Shown here: positions 7,282 through 16,121 of the stretch, one piece after another
How positions within the stretch are numbered: position 1 is the stretch's first letter
How the letters are laid out: every line of letters starts with the position of its first letter
DNA from: Anaeromyxobacter dehalogenans 2CP-1
GTDB lineage: Bacteria > Myxococcota > Myxococcia > Myxococcales > Anaeromyxobacteraceae
Reading direction: 5' to 3'
Assembly: GCF_000022145.1 (NCBI RefSeq)
Contig: NC_011891.1
Coordinates: forward strand, 1,364,001 to 1,428,000
Length of the DNA: 64,000 nt
Notes under the pieces: model-generated
Database searches by the model: none
Told to the model about the DNA's origin: nothing
The model's input: the letters and a program-made list of their open reading frames with translations, nothing else
Position numbers and translations under genes: made by a program

Positions 7282-8906
7282 GCCGGCCGAAGCCCCCCGG
7301 CGCCGGCGCCACCGGCGACCTGTTCGCGCGCGCCGCCGAGCGGGCCGCCGCGGAGCGCGTCCGCGCGGAGCCTCCCGCCGCGGAGCGCCCCGATCCCGAG
7401 CGTTCCGACGCCGAGCGCGCCGCGGCCGGGCGCGAGGCCGAGCCGTCCCGGCCCGCCGCCGCCGAGCGCGAGCGCGCCGCCGTCGAGAAGGCGCTGCCGC
7501 GCCCGTACACCGTCCGCGAGCTGACCCGCGCGCTGAAGAGCGCGATCGAGCCGCGGTTCCGCGACGTGTGGGTGGCGGGCGAGGTGGCGAACCTGCGGCG
7601 GCAGGCCAGCGGGCACGTCTACTTCTCGCTCAAGGACGACGACGCGGTGATCGGCGCGGTCATGTGGGCCTCGCAGGCGCGCCGGCTGGCCTTCGCGCCC
7701 GGGGAAGGCCTGGAGGTGCTGGCCCGCGGCTTCGTCGAGATCTACCCGCCGCACGGCAAGTACCAGCTCGTGGTCCAGGAGCTGGAGCCGCGCGGGGCCG
7801 GGGCCCAGGCGCTCCAGCTCCAGCAGCTCAAGGAGCGGCTCCAGGCCGAGGGGCTGCTCGATCCGGCCCGCAAGCGTCCGCTGCCGTTCCTCCCGGCGCG
7901 CGTCGGCGTGGCCACCAGCCCGACCGGCGCGGCGCTCCGCGATCTCCTGCGCGTGCTCCACGCGCGTTTCCCCGGCGCGCCGGTGCTGATCGCGCCCTGC
8001 CGCGTGCAGGGCGAGGGCGCGGCCGCGACGGTGATCTCGGCGGTGCGCGCGCTCTGCCGCGCCGGGGTGGACGTGGTCGTGGTCACGCGCGGCGGCGGCT
8101 CGCAGGAGGACCTGTGGGCGTTCAACGACGAGCGGCTGGCGCGCGCCATCGCCGCCTGCCCGGTGCCGGTGGTGTCGGCGGTCGGGCACGAGGTGGACGT
8201 CACCGTCGCCGACCTCGTGGCCGACGTTCGCGCCGCCACCCCCACCCACGCCGCGCAGCTGGTGGTGCCGGTGCGGGACGAGCTGGTCGAGCGGGTGGCC
8301 GCGCTCCGCGCGCGGCTGGCGCGGGCACAGGCCGGCGCCGTCGAGGGCCGGCGCCGCACCCTGCGCGCGCTGCGGGCCGAGCTGGCCGACCCGAAGCACC
8401 TGCTCTCGCGCGAGCGCCACCGGCTCGACGATCTCGCCCACCGGGCCGAGGCGGCGGTGCGCGGGCCGCGGCGCCGCGAGCGGGCGGCCCTGGACGCCCT
8501 GCGCGGCCGGCTGACCCGGCTCGAGCCCCGGGCACGGGTGCGCGCGCTCCGGGCACGCATGGAGTCGGCGACGCGCCGCCTGGGGGGCTGGCAGGCGGCC
8601 ACCTTCCGGCGCGAGGCCATGCGCCTCGAGCGGCTGGGGGCGCGCCTCGAGCCGGCCAACGTGGCGAAGCTGCTGGCCCGCGGGTTCGCGCTCGCCCTGC
8701 GCGACGGGCACCTGCTCCTGCGCAGCGCCGATGCACAGGTGGGAGACGGGGTCCGGGTGGCCCTCGCGGAGGGCTGGCTCGATGCTCGCATCACCGGGCG
8801 GGATGCGGGCGACGACCCGTTGCCGGGGCGCTCCGGGCCCGCGGGGGAACCCGAAAGGCCCGGCCACGGCGGGGAGGCCGTTGACCCCCCTTTGCGGCGT
8901 CGTTAA
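7278..8906 (+). CDS. xseA: exodeoxyribonuclease VII large subunit XseA
   Basis: Large catalytic subunit of exonuclease VII, which degrades single-stranded DNA from either end. The protein of 542 residues has an unusual Ala/Arg/Glu-rich, probably disordered N-terminal extension of about 70 residues before the OB-fold domain (from RPYTVRELTRALK). The OB domain contains WVAGEVANLR and GHVYFSLKD; the central domain carries the VVTRGGGSQEDLWAFND segment and VVSAVGHEVDVT; a coiled-coil follows. GTG start overlapping otsB is taken because the frame has no upstream alternative after the otsB stop; a start nearer residue 60 cannot be excluded. The stop codon lies inside the putative xseB promoter. Confidence 0.92.
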   Translation: MSRPKPPGAGATGDLFARAAERAAAERVRAEPPAAERPDPERSDAERAAAGREAEPSRPAAAERERAAVEKALPRPYTVRELTRALKSAIEPRFRDVWVAGEVANLRRQASGHVYFSLKDDDAVIGAVMWASQARRLAFAPGEGLEVLARGFVEIYPPHGKYQLVVQELEPRGAGAQALQLQQLKERLQAEGLLDPARKRPLPFLPARVGVATSPTGAALRDLLRVLHARFPGAPVLIAPCRVQGEGAAATVISAVRALCRAGVDVVVVTRGGGSQEDLWAFNDERLARAIAACPVPVVSAVGHEVDVTVADLVADVRAATPTHAAQLVVPVRDELVERVAALRARLARAQAGAVEGRRRTLRALRAELADPKHLLSRERHRLDDLAHRAEAAVRGPRRRERAALDALRGRLTRLEPRARVRALRARMESATRRLGGWQAATFRREAMRLERLGARLEPANVAKLLARGFALALRDGHLLLRSADAQVGDGVRVALAEGWLDARITGRDAGDDPLPGRSGPAGEPERPGHGGEAVDPPLRRR

Positions 8907-8909
8907 GTA
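8881..8909 (+). promoter_or_regulatory. putative sigma70-type promoter before xseB
   Basis: TTGACC at 8881-8886 and TAAGTA at 8904-8909 with a 17-base spacer (or TTAAGT with 16). It overlaps the xseA stop codon and would drive xseB, the receiver gene, ispA and dxs with a leader of about 15 nt that still holds the GGAGGAA ribosome site. Confidence 0.45.
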
Positions 8910-8928
8910 AGGAAATCGCGGAGGAAGC

Positions 8929-9210
8929 GTGAGCGAGGCGAGCGAGCGTCGATCGGACACCGAGGCGGCCGGAGCCGCAGAGCCCTACGATGCGCTCGTG
9001 GCGCGCCTGGAGCGCGTCGTCGGCGAGCTGGAATCCGGGCAGCTCACGCTGGAGCAGTCCATCGAGCGGTTCGCGGAGGGCGTACGGCTGGCGAAGGAGG
9101 CGTCGCGGAAGCTGGACGACGCCGAGCGCCGGGTGGAGCTCCTGGTGCGCGGCGCGGACGGCGACGACGAGGCGGTTCCGTTCGAGCCCGAGGGCGGCCG
9201 GGGCCCGTGA
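8929..9210 (+). CDS. xseB: exodeoxyribonuclease VII small subunit XseB
   Basis: A 93-residue small subunit of exonuclease VII; several copies wrap the coiled-coil of XseA. The family core is [18 protein letters not shown] and [18 protein letters not shown] (about residues 22-60), followed by the [15 protein letters not shown] helix. Slightly longer than E. coli XseB (80) because of charged tails at both ends. GTG start with GGAGGAA three bases upstream. Its position after xseA and before ispA-dxs matches the widespread xseB-ispA-dxs order, here interrupted by a receiver gene. Confidence 0.93.
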   Translation: MSEASERRSDTEAAGAAEPYDALVARLERVVGELESGQLTLEQSIERFAEGVRLAKEASRKLDDAERRVELLVRGADGDDEAVPFEPEGGRGP

Positions 9211-9214
9211 CCCG

Positions 9215-9631
9215 ATGACGGCCGAGCCACGCATGCGCAAGCCCAAGGTCATCATCGTCGACGACGACCGCGACACGCGCGAGATGCTGACGCTCGCGCT
9301 GGAGCTGGAGGGGTTCGACGTGGGCCAGGCGGCGAACGGCCTGCGGCTCATCTCCGCCATGCACGTGGACCGGCCGGACGTGATCCTGCTCGACGTGATG
9401 ATGTCCTGGATCGACGGCTTCGAGCTGTGCCGCGCCATCAAGAAGAACCCGACGTTCGGGGACATCCCGGTGATCTTCATCTCGGCGCGCAAGAGCGCCG
9501 ACGACGAGCGCGCCGGGATCGAGGCGGGCGCGGTGGACTACTTCCCCAAGCCCCTCGACATGGACCGGCTGGTGGCCCGGATCCGCGAGATCCTCGATCA
9601 GCGCGCGGGCGCCGTTCCGACGCCGGCCTAG
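9215..9631 (+). CDS. single-domain response regulator
   Basis: A 138-residue stand-alone receiver. It has the acidic triplet VDDD (residues 15-18), phospho-acceptor Asp60 in VILLDVMM, the conserved Thr/Ser replaced region ISARKS and the Lys-Pro pair in YFPKPLD. No output domain. It may pass phosphate or bind partner proteins, as CheY-like and Spo0F-like proteins do. It sits between xseB (4-base gap) and ispA in what looks like one transcript; no cognate kinase is adjacent. Which pathway it serves cannot be deduced. Confidence 0.85.
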   Translation: MTAEPRMRKPKVIIVDDDRDTREMLTLALELEGFDVGQAANGLRLISAMHVDRPDVILLDVMMSWIDGFELCRAIKKNPTFGDIPVIFISARKSADDERAGIEAGAVDYFPKPLDMDRLVARIREILDQRAGAVPTPA

Positions 9632-9688
9632 GCCACCCCGCCGCGCCCCGCTCGCGGGCGCCGGCGGGCGATCCGTCCGCGCCGCTTG

Positions 9689-9697
9689 TGCTAAAAG
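9689..9697 (+). promoter_or_regulatory. possible extended -10 before ispA (TGC-TAAAAG)
   Basis: TG at 9689-9690, C and TAAAAG at 9692-9697 is the only AT-rich patch in the gap. The ispA TTG start is 10 bases downstream, so the transcript would be nearly leaderless. No -35. It shares the TGCTA core found before otsB and other genes. Confidence 0.3.
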
Positions 9698-9707
9698 GTC
9701 CGTCACC

Positions 9708-10589
9708 TTGACGACCCCGTTCCCGATCGAGGCGTACCTGCGCAGCGTGGCGGAGCGCGTCGAGCCGCGCCTGGCCGCGCTGGCCGACGCCCGCGCGCCG
9801 GGCGGCCCGCCGCGGCTGGTGGAGGCGATGCGCTACGCGCTGCTGGGCGGCGGCAAGCGCATGCGCCCGGCGCTGGTGCTCGCCGCGTGCGAGGCGCACG
9901 GCGGCGACGCGTCCGACGCCTCGCTGGCGATGCGCTTCGCGGTGGCGCTCGAGGCCATCCACACCTACTCGCTCGTCCACGACGACCTGCCCGCCATGGA
10001 CGACGACGACCTGCGCCGCGGCCGGCCCACCGTGCACAAGGCGTACGACGAGCCGACGGCGGTGCTGGTGGGCGACGGGCTGCAGTCGCTCGCGTTCGCG
10101 CACCTCCTCGCCTCGCCCGACCCCGCGGCGGCACCGCTCGCGCGCCTGCTCGCCGAGAACGCGCAGCTCATGGTCGAGGGCCAGGCCCGCGACATGGCCG
10201 GCGAGCACGCGCGCCTCGGTGAGGCCGAGGTCATGGAGCTGATGCGGACCAAGACCGGCGCGCTGCTCGCGGCCGCGGTCGCGGGCGGCGCGCGCTGCGC
10301 CGGGGTCCCCGTCGAGGCGGCGTACCCGGTGGGCCTGAAGCTCGGGCTCGCGTTCCAGATCGCCGACGACCTGCTCGACCTCACCGCCGACGCGGCCACC
10401 CTGGGCAAGCGCGCCGGCAAGGACGCCGCCGCCGGGAAGTCCACGCTGCACGCGGTGGTCGGGGTGGAGGAGGCCCGCCGCCGCGCCGAGGCGCTGCTCG
10501 CCGAGGCGCTCGCGGCCATCGAGCCGCTCGGGCCCCGCGGCGAGGCGCTGCGCGCGCTGGCGCGCTTCGTCCTCGCCCGCAAGAAGTGA
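9708..10589 (+). CDS. ispA: polyprenyl (farnesyl-type) diphosphate synthase IspA
   Basis: A 293-residue short-chain trans-prenyltransferase that condenses dimethylallyl/geranyl diphosphate with isopentenyl diphosphate. The first Asp-rich motif is DDLPAMDDDDLRRG (about residues 91-104) and the second is in IADDLLDLT near residue 220; the GGGKRMRP motif binds diphosphate. Two residues between the Asp pairs of the first motif is the type II (FPP/GGPP) pattern of E. coli IspA. TTG start at 9708; the family usually begins 10-20 residues before the conserved LRSVAERVEP helix, which fits. Directly upstream of dxs, so early and late isoprenoid steps are co-expressed. Confidence 0.92.
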   Translation: MTTPFPIEAYLRSVAERVEPRLAALADARAPGGPPRLVEAMRYALLGGGKRMRPALVLAACEAHGGDASDASLAMRFAVALEAIHTYSLVHDDLPAMDDDDLRRGRPTVHKAYDEPTAVLVGDGLQSLAFAHLLASPDPAAAPLARLLAENAQLMVEGQARDMAGEHARLGEAEVMELMRTKTGALLAAAVAGGARCAGVPVEAAYPVGLKLGLAFQIADDLLDLTADAATLGKRAGKDAAAGKSTLHAVVGVEEARRRAEALLAEALAAIEPLGPRGEALRALARFVLARKK

Positions 10590-10608
10590 CGGAAGGGAAG
10601 GAGAGCCC

Positions 10609-12519
10609 ATGGGCCGCCTGCTGGACACGATCGACTCGCCGACCGACCTGAAGAAGGTGCCGGTCGAGCAGCTCCCCGCGCTCTGCCAGGAGATCCGCGA
10701 GCAGATCATCCAGACCTGCGCCCGGAACGGCGGCCACCTCGGCTCGTCGCTCGGCGCGGTGGAGATCAACGTCGCGCTGCACCACGTGTTCTCCTCGCCG
10801 CAGGACAAGCTCGTCTGGGACGTGGGGCACCAGGCGTACGCGCACAAGCTGCTCACCGGCCGGCGCGAGGCGTTCCGGACCATCCGCACCGAGGGTGGCC
10901 TGGCGGGCTTCCCCGAGCGGCACGAGTCGGCGCACGACGCGTTCGGCGTGGGGCACGCCTCCACCGCGATCAGCGCCGCGCTCGGCATGATCGAGGCGAA
11001 GCGCGTCACCGGCGAGCCGGGCAAGGTGGTGGCGGTGGTGGGCGACGGCGCCATGACCGGCGGCGTGGCCTTCGAGGGCCTGAACCAGGCCGGCTACCTC
11101 GGGCGCAACCTGCTGGTGGTGCTGAACGACAACGAGATGTCGATCTCGCCCAACGTGGGCGCGCTGTCGGAGTGGTTCTCGAAGAAGTTCGCCTCGCGCA
11201 CGTACAACCGCTGGCGCCGCCAGGTGAAGGAGTTCCTGGAGAGCGTGCCCAAGGGGCCGGAGGCGATCGAGATCATCCGCCACGGCATCAACGCCACCAA
11301 GGCGCTCGTCACCCCCGGCATCCTGTTCGAGGGGCTCGGCTTCCACTACGTCGGCCCGGTGGACGGGCACGACGTGAAGGGGCTGGTGGAGACGTTCCAG
11401 AAGCTCGCCATCTTCGACGGCCCGGTGCTGCTGCACGCCATCACCACCAAGGGCAAGGGCTATCACCCGGCGGAGTCGGACAAGGCCACGCGCGGCCACG
11501 GCCTGTCCTTCTTCGACGTGGCCACCGGCAAGCCGGTGAAGAAGTCGCCCGGGGCGAAGGCCTACACCGACCTGTTCGCCGAGGCGCTCTGCGAGGAGAT
11601 GGAGCACGACCCCAGGGTCGTGGCCATCACCGCGGCGATGCTCGAGGGCACCGGGCTCATCAAGGCGAAGCAGCGCTTCCCGGACCGCACCTACGACGTC
11701 GGCATCGCCGAGCAGCACGCGGTGACGTTCGCGGCGGGCCTGGCGTGCGAGGGGATCCGGCCGGTGGTGGCCATCTACTCGACGTTCCTGCAGCGCGCCT
11801 ACGACCAGATCATCCACGACGTGGCGCTGCAGAAGCTGCCGGTGACGTTCGCGCTCGACCGCGGTGGCCTCGTGGGCGCCGACGGCAAGACGCACCAGGG
11901 CGCGTTCGACCTCGCCTACCTGCGCTGCGTGCCGGGGCTGGTGGTCATGGCCCCGTCGGACGAGAACGAGCTGCGCCACATGCTGCACACCTCGCTGCAG
12001 CACGACGGGCCGGCGGCCCTCCGCTACCCGCGCGGCGCCGGCGAGGGGGTGGCGCTCGAGCCCGCGCGCGTGCTGGAGATCGGCAAGGGGCGGCTGGCGC
12101 GGAACGTCCCGGGCAAGCCGGACGTGTGCGTGGTCGCGGCCGGCACCACGCTGAAGGCCGCGCTCGCCGCCGCCGAGGCGCTCGCCGCCGAGGGCGTGGC
12201 GGCCACGGTCGTCGATCCGCGGTTCGTGAAGCCGCTCGACGAGGAGCTGATCTGCGCCGAGGCGGGCCGCGCGAAGCGCGTGGTCACGGTGGAGGAGGGG
12301 TGCCTCGCCGGCGGCTTCGGCACCGCCTGCCTGGAGGCGTTCGAGCGCCGCGGGCTGCTCGAGGCCGGCCTGGGCGTGCGGCGCCTCGGCATCCCCGACG
12401 AGTTCATCACCCACGCCGAGCAGGCGAAGCAGCGCGCCTGGGTGGGCATCGACGCCGACGCGATCGCCGCGGCCTGCCGCGCCCTGGTGGGCGACCGCAA
12501 GGCGCGCGGCGTGGCGTAG
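10609..12519 (+). CDS. dxs: 1-deoxy-D-xylulose-5-phosphate synthase Dxs
   Basis: A 636-residue thiamine-diphosphate enzyme that condenses pyruvate and glyceraldehyde-3-phosphate, the entry step of the MEP isoprenoid pathway. Marks are GHVGSSLG-like GGHLGSSLGAVE near the N terminus, GHASTAISAALGM, the TPP/Mg motif GDGAMTGGVAFEGLNQ with NDNEMSISPNVG, and the catalytic Glu in GIAEQHAVTFAAGLA. Full length. ATG preceded by GGAAGGAGAG. Follows ispA by 19 bases. The gap after the gene holds the nested palindromic repeat. Confidence 0.96.
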   Translation: MGRLLDTIDSPTDLKKVPVEQLPALCQEIREQIIQTCARNGGHLGSSLGAVEINVALHHVFSSPQDKLVWDVGHQAYAHKLLTGRREAFRTIRTEGGLAGFPERHESAHDAFGVGHASTAISAALGMIEAKRVTGEPGKVVAVVGDGAMTGGVAFEGLNQAGYLGRNLLVVLNDNEMSISPNVGALSEWFSKKFASRTYNRWRRQVKEFLESVPKGPEAIEIIRHGINATKALVTPGILFEGLGFHYVGPVDGHDVKGLVETFQKLAIFDGPVLLHAITTKGKGYHPAESDKATRGHGLSFFDVATGKPVKKSPGAKAYTDLFAEALCEEMEHDPRVVAITAAMLEGTGLIKAKQRFPDRTYDVGIAEQHAVTFAAGLACEGIRPVVAIYSTFLQRAYDQIIHDVALQKLPVTFALDRGGLVGADGKTHQGAFDLAYLRCVPGLVVMAPSDENELRHMLHTSLQHDGPAALRYPRGAGEGVALEPARVLEIGKGRLARNVPGKPDVCVVAAGTTLKAALAAAEALAAEGVAATVVDPRFVKPLDEELICAEAGRAKRVVTVEEGCLAGGFGTACLEAFERRGLLEAGLGVRRLGIPDEFITHAEQAKQRAWVGIDADAIAAACRALVGDRKARGVA

Positions 12520-12573
12520 GCGGTGAGCGCGTTGCCAGCGCCGGTCGCAGTTCTCGATCGCGCGCCGTCAGGC

Positions 12574-12690
12574 GCGCCCGCGGGGACCTCGCGCGAGCCC
12601 GCGAACGCGGGCGCGCGAGGTCACGGGTCCCGCGCAGCAGGGTGGGGCCCCGCGGAGCTCCGCTCCGCGGGGCGGGGCGCAGCCCCGTGA
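12574..12690. repeat. nested palindromic interspersed repeat, copy 1
   Basis: Between dxs and tlyA lies a block built of three inverted repeats. Hairpin 1 (12585-12622) has an 11-base outer stem GACCTCGCGCG/CGCGCGAGGTC and an inner CCCGCG-aa-CGCGGG stem. Hairpin 2 (12648-12672) has a perfect 11-base stem CCCCGCGGAGC/GCTCCGCGGGG with loop TCC. A short GGGGC-gca-GCCCC stem follows and runs into the tlyA GTG. A second copy lacking 41 bases (12595-12635 here) lies at 54071-54144 beside rho. The near-identity over two distant sites marks it as a dispersed element, REP- or MITE-like. Confidence 0.75.
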
Positions 12691-13436
12691 AGAAGAAGCG
12701 GGAACGGATAGACGTGCTGCTGGTCGCGCGCGGCCTGGCCGAGTCGCGCACCCGCGCCCAGGCGCTGGTGATGGCCGGCGCGGTGGTCGTCGGCGAGGCG
12801 CGGGCGGACAAGCCCGGGCAGCTGGTGGACCCCGAGGCGCCCATCCGCCTGAAGGACGGGGCCGCGCCGCAGCGCTACGTCTCGCGCGGCGCGCTCAAGC
12901 TGGAGAAGGCGCTCGAGGTGTTCCCGGCGGTCGACCCACGCGGCCGGACCTGCGCCGACCTGGGCGCGTCCACCGGCGGCTTCACCGACCTGCTGCTCCA
13001 GCGCGGCGCCGCGAAGGTGTACGCGGTCGACGTGGGCTACGGGCAGCTCCACCCGCGGCTGCGCGCCGATCCGCGCGTGGTGGTGCGGGAGCGCGAGAAC
13101 GCGCGGCAGCTCACGTCCGAGGCCCTGGGCGAGCGGGTCGAGCTGGTGGTCGGGGATCTGTCCTTCATCTCGCTGCGCCTCATCCTCCCGGCGGTGAAGG
13201 CAATCCTCCTCCCGGGCGGCCAGGCGGTGCTGCTCGTGAAGCCCCAGTTCGAGGTGGGCAAGGGCGAGGTGGGGAAGGGCGGCGTGGTGCGCGACGACGC
13301 CAAGCGGCGCGCCGCGCTGGACGGGATCGCCGCCGCGGCGGCCGGCCTCGGGTTCGAGGTGCTGGGCCACGCCGAGTCGCCCATCGAGGGGCCCGCGGGC
13401 AACCGCGAGTGGCTGCTGGTGCTGCGCCTGCCGTGA
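12687..13436 (+). CDS. tlyA: TlyA-family S4/FtsJ rRNA 2'-O-methyltransferase (hemolysin A-like)
   Basis: A 249-residue protein with an N-terminal S4 RNA-binding domain (about residues 5-65, [19 protein letters not shown]) and an FtsJ-like methyltransferase domain (from [13 protein letters not shown]). The SAM-binding motif is [16 protein letters not shown] and later motifs include [12 protein letters not shown] and [10 protein letters not shown]. Members methylate the 2'-OH of rRNA cytidines; the hemolysin name is historical. GTG start at 12687 lies at the very edge of the palindromic repeat, whose hairpins would fall in its 5' leader and could affect expression. Confidence 0.92.
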   Translation: MKKKRERIDVLLVARGLAESRTRAQALVMAGAVVVGEARADKPGQLVDPEAPIRLKDGAAPQRYVSRGALKLEKALEVFPAVDPRGRTCADLGASTGGFTDLLLQRGAAKVYAVDVGYGQLHPRLRADPRVVVRERENARQLTSEALGERVELVVGDLSFISLRLILPAVKAILLPGGQAVLLVKPQFEVGKGEVGKGGVVRDDAKRRAALDGIAAAAAGLGFEVLGHAESPIEGPAGNREWLLVLRLP

Positions 13437-13546
13437 CCCGCCCGCCGCCTCGGCGGGGCTGCGCTCCGGCGCGCGACGCTCCGCCGGGCCCCGCGTGAGC
13501 GGCCTGCCGCGCAGGCGTTCCAGGGCTGCGCCGGCCCCGTCGCGCC

Positions 13547-13575
13547 TTGACGCTTCGCGTTCCTTCTGCTACCTA
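13547..13575 (+). promoter_or_regulatory. putative promoter of the rimP-nusA-infB operon
   Basis: TTGACG at 13547-13552, a 17-base spacer and TACCTA at 13570-13575, which is also preceded by TGC (extended -10 form). The NUDIX gene at 36815 has the same arrangement, TTGACC-17-TACCTC, which strengthens both. Transcription would start near 13582 and read through the terminator-like hairpin at 13615 before reaching rimP. Confidence 0.5.
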
Positions 13576-13614
13576 CACGCCGACATTTTCGCGCCCGGGT
13601 TCCGCCGGGTTCCG

Positions 13615-13648
13615 AAAGTGGGCCGCGGTCGCCCACTTTTTCTTTTTT
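13615..13648 (+). terminator. intrinsic terminator / attenuator in the rimP leader
   Basis: AAAGTGGGC (13615-13623) pairs perfectly with GCCCACTTT (13631-13639) around a 7-base loop and is followed at once by a T-rich run to 13648. This is the clearest Rho-independent terminator in the window. It ends only 10 bases before the rimP ATG and lies downstream of the putative promoter, so it looks like an attenuator of the rimP-nusA-infB operon rather than a tlyA terminator. NusA itself enhances such pausing, so autoregulation is an attractive inference. Confidence 0.7.
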
Positions 13649-13657
13649 CAGGGGTCC

Positions 13658-14173
13658 ATGACGGGCATCGGAGAACAGTCCATCGCGGAGCAGGTGCGAC
13701 GCCTGCTCGAGCCGGTGCTGGAGCGCGACGGCTACGAGCTCGTCGAGGTGGAGTGGGCGCGGCTCGCCGGCCGGTGGACGCTCCGGGTGTTCATCGACAA
13801 GGCCGGCGGCGTCGGGATCGACGACTGCCAGGCCGTCTCCAAGACGGTGGAGCCGATCCTCGACGTGGCCGACGTCATCGAGCCGGCCTACGACCTCGAG
13901 GTCTCCTCGCCCGGGCTCGACCGCCCCCTGCGCAAGCCCGGGGACTTCGACCGCTACGCGGGCCAGCGCGTCCACGTGAAGGCGTACGGCCCCGTCGCCG
14001 GGACCGCGCCCGGCGCGCCCGCCCGGAAGCACTGGACCGGCGTGCTGAAGGGCTTCCGCGACGGCGCCGTCGAGCTCGACGTGGACGGCGTGCTGCACCG
14101 CGTCCCGCACGACCAGATCGCGAAGGCCAACCTCGAGTACGACGTCGAGGGCGACCTCCGAAGGAAGGACTGA
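13658..14173 (+). CDS. rimP: ribosome maturation factor RimP
   Basis: A 171-residue factor for 30S subunit assembly. The N-terminal alpha/beta domain includes [18 protein letters not shown] and [16 protein letters not shown] (residues about 15-60), the middle has the signature [16 protein letters not shown], and the C-terminal SH3-like domain ends with IAKANLEYD. Slightly longer than E. coli (150) because of a Gly/Ala/Pro insert near residue 115. ATG at 13658 with AGGGG close upstream; an in-frame TTG at 13547 would translate through the terminator and is not credible. Three bases separate it from nusA, the standard operon order. Confidence 0.95.
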   Translation: MTGIGEQSIAEQVRRLLEPVLERDGYELVEVEWARLAGRWTLRVFIDKAGGVGIDDCQAVSKTVEPILDVADVIEPAYDLEVSSPGLDRPLRKPGDFDRYAGQRVHVKAYGPVAGTAPGAPARKHWTGVLKGFRDGAVELDVDGVLHRVPHDQIAKANLEYDVEGDLRRKD

Positions 14174-14176
14174 TCC

Positions 14177-15846
<1,670 letters not shown>

Positions 15847-15850
<4 letters not shown>

Positions 15851-16110
15851 CCGAGCCCGTCCGCACCTGCATCGGCTGCGGCGCGAGGGCGCCCCAGCGC
15901 GAGCTGGTGCGGCTCAAGGTGATGGGAGATCGCGTGACGGTGGATCGCGAGAAGCGTGGCGGACGGGGAGCCTGGCTCCACGCCGCTCCTCCCTGCCTCG
16001 AGCGGGCGACGAAGCGGCGCGCGTTCGCCCGGGCGCTCAGGGCCGATGGCGTCCGCGCCGACGCCGAGACGCTCCGGGTCGAGTTGACGGGAAGTGCCCG
16101 TAAGGATTAG
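15847..16110 (+). CDS. ylxR: YlxR / DUF448 RNA-binding protein
   Basis: An 87-residue YlxR-family protein. The motif [18 protein letters not shown] at the N terminus and the GGRGAWLH segment identify it; this family has been reported to bind RNA and to modulate RNase P in some Gram-positives, while its role in myxobacteria is unknown. The TTG start at 15847 overlaps the nusA stop (TTGA), so translation is coupled; upstream codons lie within nusA in another frame. It sits between nusA and infB as in Firmicutes and many other phyla but not in E. coli. Confidence 0.9.
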
Positions 16111-16121
16111 GAGTCTACGCA

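Noticed and set aside
13440-13500. GC-rich inverted segments after tlyA resembling the palindromic repeat
   Set aside because: Only a short GCGCAGCCCCG-like stretch in inverse orientation matches; too short to call a third copy.
16084-16113. TTGACG...TAGGAG promoter-like pair before infB
   Set aside because: TAGGAG is the infB ribosome site and the pair lies inside ylxR; operon continuity is a simpler reading.
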